From Actinomycetota bacterium (GTDB taxonomy: Bacteria; Actinomycetota; CADDZG01; WHSQ01), in the NCBI GenBank assembly GCA_030447315.1, contig JAUJPD010000002.1, positions 159,346 to 223,345 of the forward strand: a stretch of DNA of 64,000 nucleotides. Direction: 5' to 3'. The notes under the pieces are model-generated. The model made no database searches. It was not told where the DNA came from and saw nothing but the letters and a program-made list of their open reading frames with translations. Position numbers and translations under genes: made by a program. Positions 56,171 through 64,000 of this stretch are shown piece after piece (the stretch's first letter is position 1; every line of letters starts with the position of its first letter).

Positions 56171-57392
56171 CTAGGCCGAGGCCGGCTTCTCCGCGAGGGG
56201 TCGGGGCGAAAGAGAGGATGGGCTCTCCGCAGATTCTTGCGGTTGAGGCTCCGGGCGCCGCGCCAGCAAGAACGCCACGAACAGCAGGACCAACAAACCG
56301 GCCCGGGCCCACACCCCGGCGATCATGAGCTTCTTGAAGAAAGTGAAGTCCTCGCCGCGGTAGAGGAAGTCGAAGAACCACCTGAACACGCCTATGTAGA
56401 CGGCGAGGTCCACCACCGTGTACGCCACCCACCACGCCACGTTCACCGTGGTGAGCGCGAAGAACGGAAGGATCCACAGCGTGTACTGCGGGGAATGCAC
56501 CTTGCTGAAGAGAAGGAACGCGGCCACCATGGCGGCGCCCACCTGCAGGAAGGGATACGTTCCGTCGCGGCCGGAACGGATCCAGCCGATGGCGAGGGCG
56601 GCCACGAACGCCGCCGCGGTGAGGCCGCCGGTGATCAGGTTCAGTGCATCCGCGTCGAGCGTCGAGAACCCGAGGTTCCATATCGAATCGAAGTTGCCGA
56701 CGCGCAGGGAATGGAACCTGTAGGTCGCTATCCACCCGTCGAAGTTGATCAGCGCGAAGGGGAGATTGATCGCCGCCAGGGTTCCGGCCCCGCGACGGCG
56801 GTGACCATCGCCCGGCGCCAGCCCTCACTCGCGCGCCGCCGCGAGAACCAGCGGCGCCAGCAGGAAGATCGGATACAACTTGAACGCCCCCGCCGATGCC
56901 GAACAAGACCGCGGCCCCCACGTCACGGGTCGCGCCACCACAACCAGATACCTCCCACCGCGGCGGCGACCGCCAACAGGTCCCAGTTATGGAATGAATA
57001 GAGAACGAGGGCCGGAGCCGCCGCCCACATCAGAGCGCTGCCCGGTCATCCGGCCGAGGAGATAGGCCGTCACCATCCCGAACGGAACCAACAACATCGC
57101 GGTCACCCGGAGGTAGGAGTTGGAGTCGTCGACGAGAAGCCCACCGAGCCACATGAACAACCCGGTCAGCACCGGGTACTCGATCGCGCCCCCCGGTGAG
57201 CTCTTGATCCTGGAGCTTTCCATCGACGTAAGGAAACGTGTCGCTGTCGATCCCGCGGACGCCATAGAGCGCCTGGACGTCGTTGTAGCAGAGACGGGAG
57301 TACTGCCTGCCGTCCCATCCCTCGGGCGCGGTGCATTGCGCCTTCAGCAAGAATCCACCGAGCAACATCACGGCGCAGACGCCCAGAACCAA
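56171..57392 (-). CDS. GT87-type polyprenol sugar transferase (DUF2029), frameshifted
   Basis: Pieces in several frames join into one polytopic membrane protein of ~400 residues, like M. tuberculosis Rv0051. TTG 57392 starts MVLGVCAVMLLGGFLL; then IEYPVLTGLFMWLGGLL, MWAAAPALVLYSFHNWDLL, an internal part with HNWDLLAVAAAVGG and RFHSLRVGNFDSIWNLG, and an open C-terminal part (56171-56605) with FLLFSKVHSPQYTLWILPF and DLAVYIGVFRW. At ~57190 and ~57047, adding one CG/GC restores RAIEYPVLTG and TGQRALMW. Family members transfer mannose or arabinose from polyprenyl phosphate during envelope assembly. About 40 bases downstream of ponA. Confidence 0.78.
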
Positions 57393-57433
57393 GCTCAGCC
57401 AGTCTCCCGGGTGTAACGAAGGACGCAGCTCCG

Positions 57434-59778
57434 CTACGGATCTCCCTCGTCACCTCGGGCGGTGGGTGAAGGTTCGACCGGAGGTGGCTCGGTGGGCTCC
57501 GGTGAAGGCTCCACCGTCGGCTCGGGCTCCACCGTCGGCTCCTCCGTCGGTTCCACCGGTTCGGGGGTCTCGGTCGGCTCTACCGGCTCCACGGGCTCTA
57601 CCGGCTCCACGGGCTCGGGAGCCGTGGTGGAACAGGCGGGGCCTCGTTGATGACCTCGTCGGGAAGATCCAGGGCGTCGGGAAGTCCACGATCTCCATGT
57701 CGGCGGTGGCCTCGGACATGAAGTTCGCCCATATGACCGCAGGACTCACCGGCGAGCCCCCGCCCGTGACCTCGTAGCCGTGGACCGGCCGGCACAGGTT
57801 GGGGTCGTCGCAGTAACGCATCTCGGGCACGACATCGTCTTCGGTGCCCACCTTCTTGTCGGGGCCGGGAGCGAAGGGATGGCCCTCCCACCACCGTGGC
57901 CAACTGTGGGATGTATCCGGCGAACCAAGCGCTGTCGCGGAAGTTCTGCGTCGTGCCTGTCTTGCCTGCCACCGGCCGTCCGATATCGGCGACCGTCGCG
58001 GTTCCCGACTCGACCACGTGGGTCAACGTCTCGTTGAGGACGTCCGCAGAATTCTGTACAACGACCTGCTGGGGCTTGGGAGAGATCTCCTTCTCGCACT
58101 CGCCCTTGCGCTCCCGGTATTCCTTCACACAGTTCCCGAGCGAGTCCTCGATGTAGTTGATCGGCATCACGTCGGGCAGACGGCCACCCCGCGAGCCCGG
58201 CGCGCGCGCGCCATCTCCACGGGGGTGACGTCCAGGAGCCGCCGAGGAGGCCAGCGAGCAGAAGGCGTCGATCTCGCTGGCACCGAACTTGGGCTCGAAG
58301 CCGAACTCCTCGACGAGCTCGGCGACCTTTTCGGGGCCGATCTCCGCGATCAGCTGCGCGTAGACGGTATTGACCGAGTCCGTCGTTGCCGCATCCAGCG
58401 TCAGGGTCCCGTAGAGGCCTCCGCGAAGTTGGTGGGCTGGAACTGTTCGCCCGTGGTCGTGTCGGTGCAGGCGGGATCATCGATCGTCACCGGGCTCGCA
58501 CCCGAGAAGGTCGAGCTGGAGAGATGCCCTCCTCGATGGCGGTGAGCAAGGTGAAGGGCTTGAACGAGGATCCGGGTTGCCGCCCCGGAAAGTCGGCGGC
58601 GTAGTTGAAACCGCGTGCTCTCTTGATGTTCTCGAAGTCCCGGCCCCCGACGAACGCGCGCACCTCACCTTTGGGGGTCATCGAGACTATGGCGGCCTCG
58701 GGGTCGTTCTTCTCCGTCAGTATCTCCGCGATCGCGCGCTCTGCTTGCTCCTGCATCTCGAGATCGAGCGTGGTGTGGATCTTGAAGCCCCGCGTATAGA
58801 GATCCTCTTTGTATTCCTTGTGAGGAACTCCTTGCGCAACCACTCCATGAAGTAGGCGGCCGTGGACTCCTTGGGATCCGATTCCGAGGCCCCCTTTAGC
58901 TTCACCCGCCCCCGCGACGCCATCTGCTCCCGGCGCTCGGTGATGAAGCCCTCATCGGCCATCAAGCCGAGCACACGGTCGCGACGGCCCTTGGCTGCCT
59001 CCGGGTCCCGGTCGGGCTGGTAGCTCTCGGGGGCCGGGATGATGCCGGCGAGATAGGCCGCCTCGCGCAGCGACAGCTGGTCTGCGTCCTTGTTGAAATA
59101 GACCTCGGCCGCTGCCTCGATCCCGTAGGCGCCGCGCCCGAGATAGATCGTGTTGAGGTAGAAGCCCAAGATCTCCTTCTTGGAGTACCGGCGCTCGAGC
59201 TTGATCGCCAGGATCGCCTCTTTGGCCTTGCGTGACACCGTTCGCGAGGGGTCCTGCAGGACCGCGTTCTTGACGTATTGCTGCGTGATCGTCGAGCCTC
59301 CCTGCGAGACCTCGCCACCGGCGACGTTGGCCCAGGCCGCTCTGGCGATCCCTCGCACGGAGACGCCGTTGTGCTCGTAGAACTGGCGGTCTTCGGCCGC
59401 GATGACGGCCTTGCCAATGAAGGGCTTCTTTTCCAGCAGCTCGTCGGTGTCGATCAGGAAGCGTTTGATCTCGTCGGAGTAGGTCCCGATCAGCTTGCCG
59501 TTGACGTCGAAGACCTCGGCGGACGAGGTGAGCTTGATGTCCTGGGGCAGGGGGATCGCGGCGAAGGCATAGGTCAGGACCAGGATCCCGGCCCCCACGA
59601 AGATGGCGCCGACGGGAAGAAGCCAGCCGTAGCGAAGGAGGAACCGCTGCAGCTTCGACTTCGGCTGCGGCTTCTTCTTGCGAACGCGTCTGCCCCCGCC
59701 CGTGGAGGGGCGGGTGCGCTGCGCTGACGCCCCTCTGGCTCCCGCCGCTCTGGGGGCCGGGCGCTTCTTGGTCGGCAT
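57434..59778 (-). CDS. ponA: Class A penicillin-binding protein (bifunctional), frameshifted
   Basis: Basic cytoplasmic tail, one membrane helix (~residues 49-72), a GT51 transglycosylase domain (AVIAAEDRQFYEHNGVSVRG cut to EDRQFYEHNG, GGSTITQQYVKNAVL, KLERRYSKKEILG), and a transpeptidase domain with active-site SSFK (PGSSFKPFTLLTAIEEG), SVN (TDSVNTVYAQL) and KTG (VAGKTGTTQNFRDSAWF). The tail is rich in Pro-Glu-Val-Thr repeats and ends at TAG 57434-57436. The frame changes near 58850, 58525, 58425, 58220 and 57885, so it reads as several pieces. It polymerises and crosslinks peptidoglycan outside the membrane; position and order match Rv0050 (ponA1). Confidence 0.88.
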
Positions 59779-59823
59779 ACGTCGAGTTTAGGTGCGTCTG
59801 GCGCCAATGGGGCGTAACCGGTT

Positions 59824-61272
59824 CTACAGGAAGCCCGTCTTCAGTCCCACGTAGGTGAACCACAAAACCGCCCCCGAGGCCGCAACGAGCAGCGCCAACC
59901 CCGCGATCGACAACACCCTCGCGCTACGGGCGGGGATGTCGAGGAGGCCGGGGCCGGGAAGCGCGGGAGCGGGCTGCAGCACGATCGTCGGTCGGGGAGC
60001 GAAGCGGGCTGCTGCTCCCGCGGCCACCACGGCCGCCGCGGCCAGCGGGAGCGCGCCTCCGGCTGCGCCCGGGCCGGACGAGAAACCCAACTGAGGGCCG
60101 GGGGCGAGGCCCAGCAACAAGGCCACCGCCGCCAGCGTCCACGTGACCAGCACCGCTACCGGCTCGTAGGTCTCGGGCTCGACGCGTCTGCCGATCGCAG
60201 CTCCCGCCGTTACCCCGGCCGCCGACGCCGCCGGTAAGAGCGCGGCGAACAGGGTCCAGGGAAGGGCCTCCACCACGGTTGCAGCCGCGCCGGCGCGGGT
60301 GAACGCCGCCACCGCTCCTCCCAGGATGACTCCGAAGCCGATCGTCACCGGCACCGCGGCCACCACGAGAGCGCGTTCCGATTGCGCTCGGCCCCCCACC
60401 GACGGCCACAAGGCGACGACGGCGACGCCGAGGCAGGCCGTAGCAGCCGCCTTGCCCAGAGCAAGGGGCTCTATCCACACGACCGCCAGCATGGTTGCGA
60501 TCGACCACGTACCGAGGAGCGCCAGAGACGGCGCGCTCGCCCATGCGAACCATGACGCAGCCGCGGTGCCCGCTAGCAGCAACGGCAGGGCCACGGCTAT
60601 CTCGTCCCCGGTCGACACCGCGGGCACGAGAGCGAAGGAAGACCCGATCGCCAACGGCAACAGAGCCGCGTGAGCGCCCCCGAGCAAGCCCCACACGCCG
60701 GTCTTGGCAAGCACCCCCGAACGCACGACGACCGCGGCAGCGAGCGGGACGAGCAACCAGCCCGAGACGCTTTCCGGCATCCGCCATGTCTCTTCGGCCA
60801 CCGATGAGGCGACGAGGCCGCCCACGAAACAGGCATCCGAGACGGCGATGGCCATCACCACGTGGACCGGAGTCCGCGCGCTGGGGGCCGAGGCGATCAG
60901 AGCCCCGCTTACACACAGCCAGAACAGCAACGCGGGGACCACCCACGAGCTGGTGGCAAAGAGGGCGAGCCCGGTGGCGCCGGCCCCCACCAGGGCTCCG
61001 ATGTCCCAGCGTCCGGCCCCCTGGTCGGTCGCCACCAAGATCGCCCACGCACAGAAGATGGCCACGGACGCAACCGCGGCCGGACCCGGCTCGAGTCGAG
61101 CCGCTCCCCACACCGCGTTCGAGCCTCGCGTCAAGAAGAGGAGCGCGGCGGATCCGGCCCCCAGAACAGCGGCCCCCCGTACGACCACAGATCGCTGCGC
61201 CTCGGGAAGGTCTCTCGTGAGAACGAGGGCCGCGCCCAGCACGGCGTGGCTGAGGAACAGGATCGGCAGCAT
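59824..61272 (-). CDS. Large polytopic membrane protein, unknown function
   Basis: 482 residues, about 13-14 predicted helices, almost no soluble part. Some loops (SGVLAKTGVWGLLGGAHAAL, AGGALPLAAAAVVAAG) recall NuoL/M/N-type proton-channel subunits, but the conserved Lys and Glu pattern of those proteins is not evident. Very Ala/Gly/Val-rich. It lies between the next membrane gene (touching at 61272/61273) and ponA (45-base gap), so it is probably in the same operon. No equivalent lies at this place in M. tuberculosis. Confidence 0.6.
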   Translation of the reverse strand: MLPILFLSHAVLGAALVLTRDLPEAQRSVVVRGAAVLGAGSAALLFLTRGSNAVWGAARLEPGPAAVASVAIFCAWAILVATDQGAGRWDIGALVGAGATGLALFATSSWVVPALLFWLCVSGALIASAPSARTPVHVVMAIAVSDACFVGGLVASSVAEETWRMPESVSGWLLVPLAAAVVVRSGVLAKTGVWGLLGGAHAALLPLAIGSSFALVPAVSTGDEIAVALPLLLAGTAAASWFAWASAPSLALLGTWSIATMLAVVWIEPLALGKAAATACLGVAVVALWPSVGGRAQSERALVVAAVPVTIGFGVILGGAVAAFTRAGAAATVVEALPWTLFAALLPAASAAGVTAGAAIGRRVEPETYEPVAVLVTWTLAAVALLLGLAPGPQLGFSSGPGAAGGALPLAAAAVVAAGAAARFAPRPTIVLQPAPALPGPGLLDIPARSARVLSIAGLALLVAASGAVLWFTYVGLKTGFL

Positions 61273-61929
61273 CTAGCGAACGCTCACTAAAAGGGCTGCC
61301 GCAGCGATCGCCGCGGCGCCCGCGACCGACACCACCGCGGCCCGCCATACATCTGCGACCTTATGCAGCAGCCAGGCGCCGCCACCTGCCACAGCGGACG
61401 CCGCTACGACGGCCAGCGTCCATAGTCCCGGCTGCGCCGGGTCGAAGAAGACCGACACGAGTGCGACCGCGCCGATCACGGCTTCGATCCCCCACCCCAC
61501 GAAGGTCCCCCGGGAGCTCGGCCAGGGAAGGGCCAGCCACACCCCCAGAGCCACCAGTCCCGCTCCCGCTGCTATCCCACTGGCCACTGCGCTCTGCGGC
61601 GGCCCCACCAACAGGGTCGGGCCCAGCACCGACTGCACCCCCCGGATCTCGGACAACCCGAGGGCGCCCCACCTGAGCGCGGCCACGCCGAGCGCTCCCC
61701 CGAGCACGGCGAGGGCCGCTCCCGCGACGAGGGCCGCACGGCGCTCCACCAAGAGCTGGTGGCCGTAGGTCATGAGACCGAGCCCCCCGACCACGGCCAC
61801 GATGGGCCCGGGGACGATCCCGGACAGGTAACCAAGCGCTATGACCACTCCCGCGGCCCGCGTGCCCACAGAGAAAGCCGCTGCCGACGACGCCTGGAAG
61901 TCAGAGCTGGGGGCGGGAGAAGAGCTCAA
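61273..61929 (-). CDS. Polytopic membrane protein, unknown function
   Basis: 218 residues, about six helices after a Ser/Ala-rich start (MSSSPAPSSDFQASSAAAF). Examples: VIALGYLSGIVPGPIVAVVG, LVALGVWLALPWP, WTLAVVAASAVAGGGAWLL. No known domain. Its ATG overlaps the DUF5318 stop (ATGA) and its own stop abuts the next membrane gene, so the two may form a complex. Confidence 0.6.
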   Translation of the reverse strand: MSSSPAPSSDFQASSAAAFSVGTRAAGVVIALGYLSGIVPGPIVAVVGGLGLMTYGHQLLVERRAALVAGAALAVLGGALGVAALRWGALGLSEIRGVQSVLGPTLLVGPPQSAVASGIAAGAGLVALGVWLALPWPSSRGTFVGWGIEAVIGAVALVSVFFDPAQPGLWTLAVVAASAVAGGGAWLLHKVADVWRAAVVSVAGAAAIAAAALLVSVR

Positions 61930-62387
61930 CCCCGGCCGCTGCGCGGGGAGCGCACCGCCCGGGCGGGGGGGATGCCTCCGTACTTGGTGCCGGCCTGGTA
62001 GGCCCGGACGAGGTGGTTCCAGGCACAGTCCACACAGACCTCGACGACGTAGCAGGTGAACTGCTCGTGACTACTCGCAAGCTCGTTCAGCCATCCCTCG
62101 GGGTAGACGACCCTGCCGTTGTTCGCTTTGAGGTCGGGCCCATACACGTAGCGGACCAGCCTCAGGGAGCTGTGCGAGCAGACCGGGCACACGACGTCAC
62201 AGGCCTCGCCGATGTTCTTGGCCGCCCTCATCAGCTCCGGATGCGCGTCACAGATGTCGCCGGTGTCCAGGGAGCCCTGTCGAAGGGAGGCCAGGGCGGC
62301 TCGGCGGGCCAGGCGATAGTCGACGCTCGGCCCCCCCGGGGGAGGAGTCATCCTGGTGGGATCGAAGGAACGTCCGGACGTGGGCAT
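61926..62387 (-). CDS. DUF5318 zinc-binding protein (Rv0049-like)
   Basis: 153 residues from ATG 62387; ATG 62351 would be shorter. VDYRLARRAALASLRQG, VCPVCSHSSLRLVRYVYG and EVCVDCAWNHLVRAY match the actinobacterial DUF5318 family, with two CxxC pairs likely to hold zinc. Function unknown. First gene of the ponA operon and divergent from padR; same arrangement as Rv0049/Rv0047c. Confidence 0.85.
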   Translation of the reverse strand: MPTSGRSFDPTRMTPPPGGPSVDYRLARRAALASLRQGSLDTGDICDAHPELMRAAKNIGEACDVVCPVCSHSSLRLVRYVYGPDLKANNGRVVYPEGWLNELASSHEQFTCYVVEVCVDCAWNHLVRAYQAGTKYGGIPPARAVRSPRSGRG

Positions 62388-62461
62388 CGAGCGATGCTAC
62401 TCCCGCCCCTGGGACTCGAGAGCCTCTGGGTCATGCCGGTTTGCGTCGCGGCTATCATGGT

Positions 62462-62482
62462 GATATATCGAACCGATATATC
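62462..62482. promoter_or_regulatory. Perfect inverted repeat, likely PadR operator
   Basis: GATATATCG - AAC - CGATATATC is a perfect palindrome in the 128-base divergent region between DUF5318 and padR, 34 bases before the padR ATG. It is strikingly A/T-rich for this genome. PadR proteins often bind such repeats and repress their own promoter. It could control both padR-ino1 and the ponA operon. Confidence 0.7.
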
Positions 62483-62515
62483 GAGACACACAAATGACAG
62501 GAGCGCACCGGTCAC

Positions 62516-63112
62516 ATGAAACAACCAGGGATGCTGGAGCTTCCCGTCTTGGGGTTGCTAAAAGAGAGATCCATGCACGGCTACGAGTTGCGCAAGCAGC
62601 TCAGCGCCATGCTCGGCCCCTTCTGGCAGGTCTCGTGGGGTTCGCTGTACCCCACGCTGCGGCGACTGGCCAAAGCCGGCGCCGTAGAGAAGCTGGCTGA
62701 GGAGAAGCCCTCCAAGCGACGGGCCAAGACGGCCTCGGGATCGCTCAACTCCGGGCGACGCAAGACCGTCTACCGCCTTACCGCTCAGGGCGAGGCCCTG
62801 TTCACGGAGCTGCTGGAGGAAACCGCGGCCGCGGTCGACGCCGACCACTTCACCCTCAAGCTGGCTTTCTTCCGATACCTGAACCCCGAGACCCGACTGG
62901 CGCTGCTGGAACGGCGCCGGGCCTATCTCCAGGAGAAGCTGGGTCAGTTCAAGACCAATCTTCGCGATTACCGCGAGCGGATCGACAGCTACACCTTGTC
63001 ACTGCAGAACCACTCCATGGCTGCCACCCAGTCGGACATCGAGTGGATAGACGAACTCATCCGGGCGGAGCGTTCCATCGAAGGTGGCGCTCCCAACCCA
63101 TCGAACGCATAA
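62516..63112 (+). CDS. PadR-family transcriptional regulator
   Basis: 198 residues. N-terminal winged helix with [19 protein letters not shown] and [19 protein letters not shown], then a basic insert (KRRAKTASG) and a helical C-terminal dimer domain ([17 protein letters not shown]). The palindrome at 62462-62482 lies just upstream. Located 14 bases before ino1, as Rv0047c is next to ino1 (Rv0046c), so it probably regulates inositol synthesis or envelope genes. Ligand unknown. Confidence 0.9.
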   Translation: MKQPGMLELPVLGLLKERSMHGYELRKQLSAMLGPFWQVSWGSLYPTLRRLAKAGAVEKLAEEKPSKRRAKTASGSLNSGRRKTVYRLTAQGEALFTELLEETAAAVDADHFTLKLAFFRYLNPETRLALLERRRAYLQEKLGQFKTNLRDYRERIDSYTLSLQNHSMAATQSDIEWIDELIRAERSIEGGAPNPSNA

Positions 63113-63126
63113 GAAGGGGGAGCTCC

Positions 63127-64000
<874 letters not shown>

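Noticed and set aside
57462-57650. Plus-strand Gly/Ser/Thr/Val repeat peptide
   Set aside because: Antisense of the Pro-Glu-Val-Thr repeat tail of ponA.
59924-61348. Minus-strand frame of 474 residues, Arg/Gly-rich
   Set aside because: Second frame of the same strand over the membrane genes; no hydrophobic segments or motifs, composition typical of a frame shadow.

Overview
The window is high-GC, almost gap-free chromosomal DNA from a member of the Actinomycetota, probably an uncultured lineage. Evidence: a BldC-type regulator; a mycothiol S-conjugate amidase and a mycothiol-dependent maleylpyruvate isomerase-like protein; a proteasome-free but typical actinobacterial set of an EtfD-type Fe-S membrane protein, a class II DAHP synthase and a dCTP deaminase of the Mycobacterium type; and a right-hand block (dnaB, rplI, rpsR, ssb, rpsF, GT87, ponA, DUF5318 / PadR, ino1) in the same order as Mycobacterium tuberculosis Rv0058 back to Rv0046c. 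Both ends of the window cut genes (nadE on the left, ino1 on the right).

Layout. 1-1.6 kb: end of NAD synthetase, a winged-helix response regulator, an NfeD-like protein and tRNA-Lys. 1.6-3.5 kb: the only clearly accessory stretch, with six 20-bp repeats that look like an insertion-sequence end and a broken secreted nuclease with fibronectin III domains. 3.7-10 kb: small membrane and stress-type genes, a STAS protein, galE, a flavin reductase, a mycothiol enzyme, and an ECF sigma factor translationally coupled to a membrane-anchored beta-propeller. 10.2-10.5 kb: tRNA-Glu whose 3' half is repeated downstream. 10.6-16.3 kb: a GAF protein with a degenerate kinase dimerisation helix plus a lone receiver, a class V aminotransferase, a YcaQ-type glycosylase, tRNA-Asp, tRNA-Phe and bldC. 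16.4-25 kb: amino-acid breakdown: leucine/valine dehydrogenase and branched-chain 2-oxoacid dehydrogenase E1alpha-E1beta-E2 on the plus strand, facing the tyrosine pathway (HPPD, homogentisate dioxygenase, FAH-type hydrolase) and an enoyl-CoA hydratase on the minus strand. 25-36.5 kb: a nearly complete purine operon (purA-D-E, TetR, purB-C, a Yip1-like membrane protein, purS-Q-L-F), most junctions overlapping. 36.6-46.4 kb: mixed housekeeping genes (YyaL, ArfB, a GT4 glycosyltransferase, Mca, IlvA, DAHP synthase). 46.2-52.8 kb: a selenoprotein W-like gene with an in-frame UGA, EtfD, a dCTP deaminase interrupted by a 481-residue intein, a thioesterase, tRNA-Gly, a methyltransferase and endonuclease III. 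52.8-64 kb: the conserved replication/ribosome/cell-wall block, with two extra membrane genes inserted between DUF5318 and ponA.

Two things matter most to a reader. First, two genes would be mis-annotated by standard pipelines: the UGA-containing Rdx-family gene at 46192-46428 and the intein-containing dcd at 48835-50844. Second, several genes that should be intact (purF, purL, purQ, ponA, the GT87 gene) are split by frameshifts. In most cases adding back one two-base unit to a short GC/CG (or CT, TG) repeat restores the conserved protein. This looks like a systematic sequence-level artefact rather than gene decay, so I annotate those genes as single loci spanning the frameshifts.
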